64,000 nucleotides of DNA, taken from Rhodovastum atsumiense. Its GTDB lineage: Bacteria; Pseudomonadota; Alphaproteobacteria; Acetobacterales; Acetobacteraceae. The stretch spans positions 4,757,501 through 4,821,500 of the forward strand of contig NZ_OW485601.1 of the NCBI RefSeq assembly GCF_937425535.1, read 5' to 3'. The notes beneath the pieces were generated by a model, which saw nothing but the letters and a program-made list of their open reading frames with translations, was not told the origin of the DNA and ran no database searches. How positions within the stretch are numbered: position 1 is the stretch's first letter; every line of letters begins with the position of its first letter. Made by a program: the position numbers and the translations under genes. Shown here piece after piece: positions 53,337 to 62,405 of the stretch.

Positions 53337-53905
53337 GGCTTGAGCGCGTCCAGGGCGCGGGCGGCGCGGTTGCGGGCTGAGCGGCGGCCATAGAGCCGTG
53401 CCGAGAAACACGTCATCAGGTCGAGCATGTCGCGCACGAGGTCGTCGCCGACTTCCTTCGGCTCGATGACGGTGATGCCGCGTCCGGACGCGGCCAGCGC
53501 GCGTTCCAACTGCGCCACGCCGAAATGGGCGATGCGGTCGCGGTGTTCGACGACAATCCTGCCGACCTTCGGGTCGGCCAGAAGCCCGCCGAGATCGCGC
53601 CGCCGATCGTTTAGCCCGGAGCCGATTTCCCGCACGAAGCGGTCGATCCTGACGTTCGCCGTGGCGGCCCATTCCGCGATGCGGGCGATCTGGCGGTCCA
53701 GGTCTGCTTTCTGGTCGTGCGACGAGACGCGGGCATACGCCACGGTCAGCGGCGCGGGTTCCCCGTCATCGACTTCGACCCGCCAATGGCCCTTCGCCGT
53801 GCGTGTGGCGCCAGGCAATTCGCCAGCCGCGGCCATGCGCCACGCCGTCATGCGCGACACGCCCTGCTGCTCGGCCCATTGAGAAAGTCGAACTTTTCGC
53901 TTCAT
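53333..53905 (-). CDS. tnpA: IS607-family serine recombinase TnpA
   Basis: A 190-residue small serine recombinase. A MerR-like helix-turn-helix at the N-terminus (VRLSQWAEQQGVSRMTAWRM) comes first, as is specific to IS607. The catalytic domain has YARVSSHDQKADLDRQ with Ser61 as nucleophile, and DRIAHFGVAQLERAL. The ATGA overlap couples it to tnpB. It appears intact. Confidence 0.92.
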   Translation of the reverse strand: MKRKVRLSQWAEQQGVSRMTAWRMAAAGELPGATRTAKGHWRVEVDDGEPAPLTVAYARVSSHDQKADLDRQIARIAEWAATANVRIDRFVREIGSGLNDRRRDLGGLLADPKVGRIVVEHRDRIAHFGVAQLERALAASGRGITVIEPKEVGDDLVRDMLDLMTCFSARLYGRRSARNRAARALDALKP

Positions 53906-54649
53906 TTGGTCCGAATGTTACAGCTAGACGCAGCTTCTTGCAACCCCGGAGGCGCCTGCACGCACGATGACGGACGCCATGGCGCGTTTCATTTGGCGGG
54001 GCCGCGGCGCCGTCATGGCACGCAGGCTTGATGGCAGGGGGATCGGGGGCGGGATCGGGGCTGGTTCGCCCAGGCAGGTGGATGCAACTCGGGCGCGAAT
54101 CGCTGCATCGGCCGGGGGCCGATCTGCCGGCATGACCGCTTTCGGCGTGTCGACCGGCAGATTGCCCGGAAAGCGTAACGTTTCAGATGAAGCGAAGCGA
54201 ATTTTCCAGACTCTGTCTCAGAAAAGACGCAACACCCGCAACGGGCAGCCTTCACAAAGTCTTGACAGCTTCTCATAATTGTGATGGATTAATATGGTTT
54301 CTTGAATTGTTGTCCCAGGCTCATCGCGATCGGGGTCGTGCTGCGTGTCCACGCCGGATCTGGTCACTCTTTGCCGCATCGACCGGAACATTCCCGGGCA
54401 ATTTTATAACTATTCCAATACGAGGTGGCACCTGATTTTCACCCCTGGTTGGGAGTATTTTGGTGCGATTTTGCATCGATCGGCCGGGCGTTGGGGGCCA
54501 CATCCAGGGGATGGTCCGCGACGGTGGTCCCGCCGGTCCAGGCCGATCGGTAAGGGCGCGCGAGCTTGGTACCACGCAGGAACAACCGCACCGCAGGTCG
54601 GGCTGACGGGTGGCAGCGTCCAGTGAGACGCGATGGTGACGGGGCAAGG
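53906..54649. other. Gene-poor region downstream in map of IS607
   Basis: 744 bp with only short spurious frames. It presumably includes the outer end of the IS607 element near 53910-53940. From about 54170 to 54480 it is less GC-rich, with TTGACA at 54264 and AT-rich DNA after it, so promoters could lie here. Nothing else recognised. Confidence 0.5.
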
Positions 54650-54973
54650 ATGAAGTCGGAGAGCAAGGCGAACGGGCCGGCGGCAGCATGTGACCTGAAC
54701 GGGATGCTTGACGCCGTCCTGCGCTCCGTCAGCACCCTGATGACCGTTTCCGGCGGGCTCGTCGAGCATGACGGGTTGTTCCTGCCTTGGCTCCGCCTGC
54801 GGGGAAGGGATCGATGTGGCGAGTCCCTGTCGCTGCAGATCGCGGTGGGCGGCGGTGTGGATCCAGATTTCAGGGCTTATCTGACCACCGGCAACCGGCA
54901 GGAATTCATCGGACGGGTCACCGATCTTCTTGGCCTTTGCCACTGTGTCAGAGCGCAACTGCAGCAACGGTAG
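54650..54973 (+). CDS. Hypothetical protein, 107 residues
   Basis: Starts MKSESKANGPAAACDLNGML after a GGGGCAAGG leader. It has mixed helix/strand character with the segment LSLQIAVGGGVDPDFRAYLT and no signal or membrane helix. No family recognised. It may be cargo near the glycan locus. Confidence 0.45.
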   Translation: MKSESKANGPAAACDLNGMLDAVLRSVSTLMTVSGGLVEHDGLFLPWLRLRGRDRCGESLSLQIAVGGGVDPDFRAYLTTGNRQEFIGRVTDLLGLCHCVRAQLQQR

Positions 54974-55407
54974 GTTCCGCCGCCGGCTTCGTTGTCCCGT
55001 GCGCAGGCGAGGGCGACCTTGTGCTCCTGAGGGTGTTTGTGTTTCAAAATAAAACACAAGATATTTAATCAAAACGGTACGGAAAGGATTGTCGCGAGCT
55101 GCTCCTGCCAGGAGGGGAGGTGAACTGCGAAAATCGCACGAGTCAGGAATGTTACTATATGCTTACGCATTCCTGACCTGATCCGGTTTCTCCGCGGTCC
55201 TGGCCTGCCGAACCGGTGAGGGGGCACGCAATGTTTCACGCTTTCCAGTTTTATTCGAATTGATACTGAATTTATATGGGCATGCGGCTCCCGCTGCTGC
55301 CGGCCTCTCCCGTGACGCCAGGGGAAACATGATCCTGCAACATCCGGGGCGGTTTCGCCTCATGCCGACGGGCAGGAGACTCTCCGGTGGTATGAGGTCG
55401 TGATCCA
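54974..55407. other. AT-richer intergenic region before glycan genes
   Basis: 434 bp without a gene. It holds a small stem TTGTGTTT/AAACACAA at 55037-55059 that could end the 54650 transcript, and the inverted repeat at 55142-55177. It probably contains the promoter of the glycan genes. Confidence 0.5.
55142..55177. repeat. Long inverted repeat, possible operator or attenuator
   Basis: A perfect 10-bp arm GTCAGGAATG is paired with CATTCCTGAC across a 16-base AT-rich spacer, 230 bp before the first glycan gene. It could be an operator with two half-sites or an RNA stem-loop. Confidence 0.5.
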
Positions 55408-55878
55408 ATGTACGTTCCGGACTATGAATTGCTGGCGCGCGATCTTAGATTCGATATCGATACAGTTCAGCCGATGAACCGCGCCGCGGTTCCGGCCAGA
55501 CTTTTGCGATTTCTCCTCGAAACTGCGCTCAGGATCGTTGATTTCGATGTCGGCCAGTACCTTCGCACCAACCCTGACGTGGCCAGCGCATTCAGGCGCA
55601 ACGACGTGACCGGTACCTGGGAACATTTCGTGCGATTCGGCTATTTCGAGGGGCGCTCCGGCCAGGGCGTCGCCTTCGACAAGACCTGGTATCCGAGAAA
55701 GAACCCCGATGTCGCGAAATCGGTCCGCCAGGGCAAATGGCGCTTCGGTCTCGCGCATGACGAAGCCAGGGGCGCGTGGGAGTGGCGTGCGCCGAACGCC
55801 GGGGCCGAGGCCGATCTGGCGCAATGGCGCGATCTGCTGGCCGTCTCCACGCCGTCCCGGACCGAATCAGCCGAGTAG
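55408..55878 (+). CDS. Glycan-locus protein with NPDV/GYFEGR repeats
   Basis: A 156-residue protein containing a tandem pattern: DVGQYLRTNPDVASAFR, EHFVRFGYFEGRSGQGVAFD, then TWYPRKNPDVAKSVRQGK. Such YL-NPDV plus HF-GY-EGR units occur in proteins attached to glycosyltransferases in polysaccharide loci. It ends 8 bp before the large glycosyltransferase gene and likely belongs to the same operon. Biochemical role unknown. Confidence 0.7.
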   Translation: MYVPDYELLARDLRFDIDTVQPMNRAAVPARLLRFLLETALRIVDFDVGQYLRTNPDVASAFRRNDVTGTWEHFVRFGYFEGRSGQGVAFDKTWYPRKNPDVAKSVRQGKWRFGLAHDEARGAWEWRAPNAGAEADLAQWRDLLAVSTPSRTESAE

Positions 55879-55886
55879 CCCGTCGC

Positions 55887-58800
55887 ATGCGCCGTCTCAA
55901 CGCCAAGTCCGCCGAGCAACCGTTGCGCGATATCGGGGCCATCCTGCAGGGCAGTGATCGTGGCAGGAATGCCGAGGCTGGCTTCGCCGTCGCCTTGGCC
56001 GTGGAGGCGCTGGCGCACGAATCGAGCGAAGCCGCGCTGCGTCATCTTGAATATGCGCAACGCGCCGCGCCATCGGACGGCGGCATTATGCTGGCGATCG
56101 GCCTGCTGCGCCTGCATGCGGGGGACCCGCGTGCGTTGGAAGCACTGGAACTGCTGGCCGGCCAGACCGGCTCACGCGATGTGCTGTTCCAACTGGCCCA
56201 GATGCGCCGGCACTTCAGCGGTCCCGATCATGCTGCCGCCGAACTGCACAGAACGCTGACCGGCAACGCCCCCCCTCTGACGGTGCCATTCTGCCGGCTG
56301 GCCGCGGAACTGTCGGAAGCGACCGGGGCCAAGGGCTGGTGCGGGCTCGACAATGCCGGGGTGCTGCATATCGGCGGCGCGGCGGCCCGGCTGCGCCGCA
56401 ACGGGCTGGAGATCCTGCTCGACGGCCAGCCGGCCCGGATCGGCCCGCCGCAGAAGGGCGCGGTCGAGGGCACGGTAGCGCTCGCCCTAAACGAGCCCTG
56501 GGCGCGCAAGGCCCGGTTGGAGGTGTTCGCGCGGTCGCTGCCGCTGATCGGCAGCCCGATCGCCATCGGGCAGGTGACCCGGATGGAGGGCTTCGTGCAG
56601 GAAGCTGCCGGTGGTCTGTCCGGCTGGTGCTGGCTGCCCGGCCAGCCGGAACTGTCGCCGCGGGTGACCCTCCGCGGTGCCCAGGGGAAGGGACGCCAGC
56701 GCTCGGTGGTGGCGAAGGCACCCCTCGTGGACCTGCGTGGTTTTCCTTTCGGCGCCCAGCCGCGCGGCTTCATCTTCGGCGCCGAGGCCGTGGCGGCGCT
56801 CGGCGGCACGGTGCATGTCGAGGGGCCGCATGGCCGGGCGCTGTACGGCAGCCCGCTGACGCCGGGCCAGATGATCGCCAGTGCCCGCCGCGCCGCCCAG
56901 GGGGTGCGGGCGTTGTTTCCGCCGGGGGGGGCGTCCGCCGCCGATCCGGTTCCCGCCGGGGTCGGCCCGATCGCCGAGCCCAGCATCCCGGCCGACCTGG
57001 TGGGGCCGAAGCCACCTTATGGCCGCCCCGCGCTGCCGCGGCCGGTGGACATCGTCGTGCCGGTCTATCGCGGCCTGAAGGTGACGCTCGACTGCCTGGA
57101 GAGCGTGCTCGCCGCCCGGTCCCTGGCCGATGAGCGGGTCGTGGTGGTAGTGGATGATTCGCCCGATCGCGAGCTGGTCGCGGCGCTGCAGCGGATGGCC
57201 GGGGCCGGGCGCATCGTGCTGAGCCTGCAGCCGGTCAACCGCGGTTTCCCGGCAACGGCGAATGTCGGGCTGCGGCTGTCGCGGGGGCGGGACGTGGTGC
57301 TGCTCAACAGCGACACGCTGACGCCCCCGGGCTGGGTGGAGCGGCTGCAGCGGATCGTCTACGGCGCCGACGACATCGGCACGGCGACGCCGCTATCCAA
57401 CGACGCGACCATCTTCAGCTATCCCCGGACCAATGCGGCCAATCCGCTGCCGGACGCGGATGCCATCGCGCGACTCGCCGCGCTGGCGGCGGAGGCCAAC
57501 GGCGATGCCTGCGTCGACGTGCCGACGGCGCACGGGTTCTGCATGTACATCCGGACTGAGTGCCTGGAAGACACCGGGCTGCTACGCGAGGACGTGTTCG
57601 CCCAGGGCTATGGCGAGGAGAACGATTTCTGCCGGCGTGCCAGCCTGTTCGGCTGGCGCCACGTCGCTGCGCCGGGGGCCTTCGTCGGCCATGCCGGCAG
57701 CCAGTCCTTCTCGGCCACCCGCACCCACCTGATCGCGCGCAACCTGGCCATCCTGAACCGGCTGCATGTCGGCTACGATTCGCTGGTGCAGGCATGGCTG
57801 GCCGCCGACCCACTGGTGCCGTTCCGCCGTCGGCTCGACCGGGCCCGGCTCAACGCCGAGATGGGCGATGCGGCGACGGTGCTGCTGGTGACGCATGACC
57901 GTGGCGGCGGGGTGCAGAAATGCGTCCGGGACCGGGTGGCCATGCTGCGCGAGCAGGGAAAGCGCCCCGTGGTGCTGCGGCCGGAGACGAAAGGCGAGGC
58001 GGTGTTCTGCCGGCTGGAGGTCGGTGCTGGAGATGGATTCCCCAATCTGGTTTTCGGGATGTCGCAGGAGATGGAAGAGATGCTGGCGCTGCTGCGCGCG
58101 CTGGCGCCCGCGGAAATCGAGTTCCACCACTTCATCCGCCATCCTCCGGAGCTGATCCGTGCCCTGACCGGGTTTGGCGTGCCCTATGACATCTACTTGC
58201 ACGACTATTCCTGGTACTGTCCGCAGATCACCCTGACCGCGGGGGGGAACCGCTATTGCGGCGAAGTTTCCCCGGCCGCCTGCGGACCGTGCCATGCCGA
58301 GCATGGCAGCAAGCTCAACGAGGAGATCACGCCGACAGCCTTGCGGACGCGCTCGGCTGCCCTGTTTGCCGGGGCGCGGCAGGTGGTGGCGCCGTCGCGC
58401 GATTGCGCCCGGCGCTTCGAGCGCTGGCTTGGGGCGGAGGTCACGGTAGCGCCCTGGGAGCCGATGCGGGAGTTGCGCCTGCGGGGGGGGGGGGCGGAGA
58501 AGCCCCGGCGACGCGTCTGCGTGCTGGGGGCGATCGGCCGGGAGAAGGGCTACGATACCCTGCTGCGCTGCGCCAGCCTGGTCGCCGAGCAGGACCTGCC
58601 GCTGGAATTCGTCGTCGTCGGCTATAGCTGCGACGACCGCCGCCTGTTGCAGACCGGCCGGGTGACGATCACCGGCCGTTACGAGGAGCCGGAGGCGGTT
58701 GGGTTGGTCCGGGCGCAGCAGGCGGACCTGGGCTTCCTGCCGTCGCTATGGCCGGAGACGTGGTCGTTTACCCTGTCGCAGATGTGGGAAGCCGGCCTTC

Positions 58801-58949
58801 CGGTGATCGCCTACGACATCGGCACCCCGGCCGAGCGAATTCGGTCGATGCAAGGGGGGCTGGTGGTGCCGTTGCACATGCCGGTGGAGAAATTGGTCAG
58901 CTTGTTCCTATTGCAAACAATGAAATCTGCTGCTGAGAAAGCTGCTTAG
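55887..58949 (+). CDS. Two-domain GT2-GT4 glycosyltransferase
   Basis: A 1,020-residue protein. Residues 1-150 form a TPR-like helical part (AGFAVALAVEALAHESSEAA). About 150-370 is a beta-rich region with KGWCGLD and SGWCWLPG motifs. About 385-640 is a family 2 glycosyltransferase (PVDIVVPVYRGLKVTLDCLE, VVVVDDSPD, VLLNSDTLTPPGW, EENDFCRRASLFGW). About 655-1010 is a GT4-like GT-B part (VLGAIGREKGYDTLLRCASL, GFLPSLWPETWSFTLSQMWE). Such enzymes build rhamnan or other surface glycans. A 12-G tract lies at codons about 866-869, between the two lobes of the GT4 part. The start has a weak ribosome site and probably relies on coupling to the previous gene. Confidence 0.85.
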   Translation: MRRLNAKSAEQPLRDIGAILQGSDRGRNAEAGFAVALAVEALAHESSEAALRHLEYAQRAAPSDGGIMLAIGLLRLHAGDPRALEALELLAGQTGSRDVLFQLAQMRRHFSGPDHAAAELHRTLTGNAPPLTVPFCRLAAELSEATGAKGWCGLDNAGVLHIGGAAARLRRNGLEILLDGQPARIGPPQKGAVEGTVALALNEPWARKARLEVFARSLPLIGSPIAIGQVTRMEGFVQEAAGGLSGWCWLPGQPELSPRVTLRGAQGKGRQRSVVAKAPLVDLRGFPFGAQPRGFIFGAEAVAALGGTVHVEGPHGRALYGSPLTPGQMIASARRAAQGVRALFPPGGASAADPVPAGVGPIAEPSIPADLVGPKPPYGRPALPRPVDIVVPVYRGLKVTLDCLESVLAARSLADERVVVVVDDSPDRELVAALQRMAGAGRIVLSLQPVNRGFPATANVGLRLSRGRDVVLLNSDTLTPPGWVERLQRIVYGADDIGTATPLSNDATIFSYPRTNAANPLPDADAIARLAALAAEANGDACVDVPTAHGFCMYIRTECLEDTGLLREDVFAQGYGEENDFCRRASLFGWRHVAAPGAFVGHAGSQSFSATRTHLIARNLAILNRLHVGYDSLVQAWLAADPLVPFRRRLDRARLNAEMGDAATVLLVTHDRGGGVQKCVRDRVAMLREQGKRPVVLRPETKGEAVFCRLEVGAGDGFPNLVFGMSQEMEEMLALLRALAPAEIEFHHFIRHPPELIRALTGFGVPYDIYLHDYSWYCPQITLTAGGNRYCGEVSPAACGPCHAEHGSKLNEEITPTALRTRSAALFAGARQVVAPSRDCARRFERWLGAEVTVAPWEPMRELRLRGGGAEKPRRRVCVLGAIGREKGYDTLLRCASLVAEQDLPLEFVVVGYSCDDRRLLQTGRVTITGRYEEPEAVGLVRAQQADLGFLPSLWPETWSFTLSQMWEAGLPVIAYDIGTPAERIRSMQGGLVVPLHMPVEKLVSLFLLQTMKSAAEKAA
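58483..58494 (+). repeat. Poly-G tract (12 G) inside glycosyltransferase gene
   Basis: Twelve consecutive G residues encode Gly codons between MRELRLR and GAEKPRRR. A one-base change in length would shift the frame and remove the last 150 residues of the GT4 part. Shorter G runs lie at 56924-56931 (8) and 58241-58247 (7). Confidence 0.8.
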
Positions 58950-58961
58950 GGAGGATCGGGC

Positions 58962-59936
58962 ATGCGTATTGTAGCGGTTAGCCGTATTTTGGACGAAGCT
59001 GATATCATCGAAGCATTTGTCCGCCATACTGCTGCATATGTAGATCATCACATCTTTATTGATAACAAAAGTTTCGATGGAACAGTCGAAATTCTGCACG
59101 CTTTAAAAGAAGAGGGATTCAAAATTACTGTATTTTCTAATTCATCTCCGTTTTGTAATGAGAAGGATTACAACACAAATCTGTATAAATTAGCAATAAA
59201 TGACCATAAGGCTGATTGGGTTATATTTTTAGATGCGGATGAATTTATAGATGATCGGAAAATTGATGTTGGATTTTGTGGTGTATTACAGAGGATACCA
59301 TCAATGATTTCCTGTGTGCGTGTTCGGCTTACATCATATGTAGCAACAACTAGAGATAATGGTTCTGAGCCACTTATTACATCCAGAGTGCGGTTTCGAC
59401 GTGATCCTGGGGAAGTTTTTAAAGTAATTGTGCGTGGAAATTTATTAGATAGATCTGTTAAAGTCTTAGATGGTAACCATGGCGTGGAAATTGATGGTGG
59501 CAGAGCTTGCCCATGGCACGACGAATTGTCATTGACATATGCGCATTTTGCAGAGCGTTCGCTGCCACAAACCATAGCAAAATTTACCCGGGGATGGGCA
59601 AAGGCACTCGCAGCAGGTCCAAAATGCATCGAGCGAGGCACAAGCATTCATTATAAAGAACCATTCAGAATATTTCGTGATCGGCCGCGTGATTTGATAG
59701 AGTTTCGGGATTTTGCAATTTATAACTCATTAGGTGGCTTGATTGAAGATCCCATTATCTATCGTGGTACAGCGCTTCGTTATACCCCTTCGGTCGATGA
59801 GGAGGCGCGAGCCGTTCGAATGATGATGGGGTATCTTGAGAAGCTGGCCCGGCATCATGGCCTTTTGTTGGATGCAAGCCCCGAGGCACGAGCCCTTGCG
59901 GAGCAATGGGCCGCCGCATGGGTCAAAGTTCTTTAG
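58962..59936 (+). CDS. Glycosyltransferase family 2/92-like, AT-rich
   Basis: A 324-residue single-domain GT-A enzyme. MRIVAVSRILDEADIIEAFV is the typical start, NKSFDGTVEILHAL follows, the metal-binding DxD is in WVIFLDADEFID near residue 90, and RFRRDPGEVFK and HFAERSLPQTIAKF are C-terminal motifs of this group. Base composition is far more AT-rich than flanking genes except at the 3' end, a strong sign of transfer. It follows the large glycosyltransferase by 12 bp, with GGGAGGA upstream. Confidence 0.85.
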   Translation: MRIVAVSRILDEADIIEAFVRHTAAYVDHHIFIDNKSFDGTVEILHALKEEGFKITVFSNSSPFCNEKDYNTNLYKLAINDHKADWVIFLDADEFIDDRKIDVGFCGVLQRIPSMISCVRVRLTSYVATTRDNGSEPLITSRVRFRRDPGEVFKVIVRGNLLDRSVKVLDGNHGVEIDGGRACPWHDELSLTYAHFAERSLPQTIAKFTRGWAKALAAGPKCIERGTSIHYKEPFRIFRDRPRDLIEFRDFAIYNSLGGLIEDPIIYRGTALRYTPSVDEEARAVRMMMGYLEKLARHHGLLLDASPEARALAEQWAAAWVKVL

Positions 59937-60085
59937 ATATTGCGTGTCCTCGTGTGTTGCTTTCGTTTGACTCATTCAGCGTCTAATCTGAAGCCGAAGC
60001 CATGAAACATTCTGGCAAAAATCCGAAAGTCGAGGCCGGTGCGTGTCAACGTGGTTGCCGCTTGTATCTCGTAACGAATATCCCC

Positions 60086-61402
60086 CTATCCGGGCTGTGC
60101 TGAGGGTGGGTGGGCTGGATGCTGTGCCCCTCCGACCAGGGCGGAGCCTGCCACGGTGCTCGCTGCGGGGAAGGTCCGGTGCTCGCCGTCCTCGCCATGC
60201 TCGCTGCGCTGCGCGTGGCTGCGGGCGGCTTCTCTCCTCCCGTCCCCTTCGCTGCGCGCCGTGGCCAGGGCGCTGCCAGGTCGGGGCGGGAAAGCAGGTG
60301 CGCCGATCGAACCGGAAAGCTGGGTCTTTGTCGGGCCAGGCTGAATGACGATGTCGCGCTCCGGGTTGAGCGTGACCGCACCGATTGGGGTCCAATTGCG
60401 GGTGTGCCGGCTCCAGCGCCGGGGATGGCGCTCACGTGCCGCCTGGTAGACGGCATGGCGGGCGGCGAGCAAGCCGCCATCCTCACCGGCATGGCGCTGC
60501 GCCGGGGTGACGTAGCGGATGCCGCTGTGCCGGTGCTCATGGTTGTACCACTGCACAAACCACGCTGCCCATGCCCGGGCCGCTTCCAGGTCGGCAAATC
60601 CCCTGGCCGGAAACGCGGGCCGATATTTGGCGGTGCGGAACACCGCCTCGGCAAAGGCATTGTCGTCGCTCACCCGCGGGCACGAATACGAAGGGCTGAT
60701 GCCGAGCCAGTGCAGCATGGCCAGCACCGTGGTCGCCTTCAACGTGGCCCCGTTGTCGCCGTGCAGCACCGGCCGGGCTGGCATCGCATGCACTCCTTCC
60801 GCGAGTGCCGTGCATCGGACCAGATGGGCGGCGTGCTCGGCGGTGTCGCTGTCACGCACCTCGAAGCCAACAATCTTGCGTCTGTAGAGGTCGAGAATCA
60901 GGTACAGATAGAACCAGCGGCCCTGCACCGTGGCCAGCAGAAATGTCACGCCCCAGCACCAAACCTCGCCGGGACGGGTGGCGACATGCGTGGTCAGCAG
61001 GCGCGAGGCCCTCGGCAGGCTGGCCCGGCCGCGGCGCTTCATCTGGCCGTGGGCGCGCAGCACCCGATGGAAGCTGGATTCGCTGGCGATGTAGACACCC
61101 TCGTCGGCCAAGGCCGGGACGATGCACGCCGGCGGCGCATCGGCAAACCGCGGCTCGTTGGCCACCGCCACAATCCGCGCTCGCTCCTCGGCGCTCAGCG
61201 CCTGCGCCGGCCGCGGACGCTCGGCCTGCGGCCGACGATCGGCGTGCACCGCGCCAGCGGCGGCGTCGGTGCCGGCACGCCAGCGCTGTCGCGTCCGCGG
61301 ATCAATGCCCGCCTCGGCACAAGCCGCGCTCAGACGCGCCCCGGCCGCATGCGCCCGGGCAACCTCCTCCAGCAGGGTCCGGCGGTCTTCCGGCGAGGTC
61401 AT
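60086..61402 (-). CDS. IS3-family transposase OrfB with substituted catalytic Asp
   Basis: A 438-residue DDE integrase-type transposase. The first catalytic Asp, normally in a W-S-W-D-I-T-Y context, is replaced by Gly (VWCWGVTFL; codon GGC at 60950-60952). The second Asp (VLHGDNGATLK) and the Glu (DDNAFAEAVFRTAKYRP) remain. After the usual family end (LNPERD) about 90 extra low-complexity residues follow, suggesting a lost stop. Probably inactive. The ATGA overlap with orfA is typical. Confidence 0.85.
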   Translation of the reverse strand: MTSPEDRRTLLEEVARAHAAGARLSAACAEAGIDPRTRQRWRAGTDAAAGAVHADRRPQAERPRPAQALSAEERARIVAVANEPRFADAPPACIVPALADEGVYIASESSFHRVLRAHGQMKRRGRASLPRASRLLTTHVATRPGEVWCWGVTFLLATVQGRWFYLYLILDLYRRKIVGFEVRDSDTAEHAAHLVRCTALAEGVHAMPARPVLHGDNGATLKATTVLAMLHWLGISPSYSCPRVSDDNAFAEAVFRTAKYRPAFPARGFADLEAARAWAAWFVQWYNHEHRHSGIRYVTPAQRHAGEDGGLLAARHAVYQAARERHPRRWSRHTRNWTPIGAVTLNPERDIVIQPGPTKTQLSGSIGAPAFPPRPGSALATARSEGDGRREAARSHAQRSEHGEDGEHRTFPAASTVAGSALVGGAQHPAHPPSAQPG

Positions 61403-61908
61403 GCGTCCTCGCCGTCGCGGAAGACCGCCGCCAGTTTTCCCCGCATCACCAGCAAGGCCGTGGTCTCCGCCAGCGCCTTGTCCTTGCGCTGCAACTCGCG
61501 CTCCAGCTCCTTGATCCGTCGCCGGTCCTGCTTGGTGTCGGCAGCACTGGCGCCTCGGGGCTCGCCCAGCCCGGCCATGGCGTCACGCTTCCAGCGCTCC
61601 AGGTCCGCGACGTAGAGCCCGTGCTCCCGGCACCAGGCACTGCGGCTCGCCTCGTCCATCGACGCCGTGGTGATCACCGCTTCCAGCCGTGCCGCCGGCG
61701 TCCATCGTTCCTCCCCACCCGCCGCCGCGCCGGGCTCAACCAACGCAGCCGCCCGCCAGCGCTCCAGCGTCGCCACGCTCACGCCCACCTCGCGCGACAC
61801 CACCTCTACCGCCGCGCTCTCCGGTGGCAGCAACCGGGCCACCACTCGCCGCTTGTATGCCTCTCCGTATCGAGCCAATTGCGTCGTCCCGCACCCCCAT
61901 CGCCTCAT
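61399..61908 (-). CDS. IS3-family OrfA helix-turn-helix protein
   Basis: A 169-residue DNA-binding partner. Helix-turn-helix segments are visible in YGEAYKRRVVARLLPPESAA and VSREVGVSVATLERWRAAAL, and a C-terminal leucine-zipper-like helix in RRIKELERELQRKDKALAET. ATG at 61908 or GTG at 61917 may be the start. It ends inside the orfB start. Confidence 0.82.
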   Translation of the reverse strand: MRRWGCGTTQLARYGEAYKRRVVARLLPPESAAVEVVSREVGVSVATLERWRAAALVEPGAAAGGEERWTPAARLEAVITTASMDEASRSAWCREHGLYVADLERWKRDAMAGLGEPRGASAADTKQDRRRIKELERELQRKDKALAETTALLVMRGKLAAVFRDGEDA

Positions 61909-61936
61909 CCTATCCACGCGGCAACTTCAGTGACAC

Positions 61937-62405
61937 AGGGGGCAGGGGGCATGGCCGCCGGCGTCGGGGCGCGATAGCGCCGGCCGCAGCCGTGACACCG
62001 CCCGCCGAACACCTCGACCCGCGTCACCTCCGGGCGGACGACGGAAAGGTCAACATGGTCGTAGCGCTCGCGGCACTGCTGCGCCGTCTCGGCCACGGCC
62101 GCCCCGCAATGCGGGCAGGCCTCGACCAGGCAGCATTCCGTCTGATCGGGCGTGTCCGCCAGCGGCCGCGCCGCCCCCGGTCGCGAGGGGCGGGGTTTGC
62201 GCGACCGCTTCCGCTCCCGGTTCTTGCGCCCCGGGCCATCCTGGGACGGCGGAAGGCTGGAATTCGACGACGTCTTCCGCGGTTTGCCGACCAGCGCTTC
62301 CAACTCGGCGATCCGTGCCGCCATGCGCTCAATCAGCGCCGCCTGCTCCAACAGCAGCGCGTCCTTTTCAGCCTCGGTCAGCCGGATGTGAGGAGGGAGC
62401 GGCAT
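61937..62405 (-). pseudogene. IS66 transposase (TnpC) N-terminal remnant
   Basis: The frame starts MPLPPHIRLTEAEKDALLLE and has the helical N-terminal part, then the basic linker KTSSNSSLPPSQDGPGRKNR, then the IS66 zinc-binding domain (CPHCGAAV and GGRCHGCGRRYR). It stops where the IS3-like element begins; the catalytic DDE domain is absent and was not found on the far side of the IS. This indicates insertion plus deletion. Confidence 0.85.

Larger units (their letters stand above)
51765..53905 (-). mobile_element. IS607-family element (serine recombinase plus TnpB-like)
   Basis: tnpA and tnpB overlap by 4 bases and read leftward. Element ends were not resolved: IS607 has no long inverted repeats and inserts between two G residues, so the limits given are just those of the genes. 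Confidence 0.8.
60042..61937 (-). mobile_element. IS3-like insertion sequence
   Basis: Two overlapping transposase genes lie between terminal inverted repeats: GTGTCA-N5-GTTGCCGC at 60043-60061, matched in inverted form by GCGGCAAC-N5-TGACAC at 61918-61936. No clear target duplication was found. On the right it cuts an IS66 transposase gene. Confidence 0.82.
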
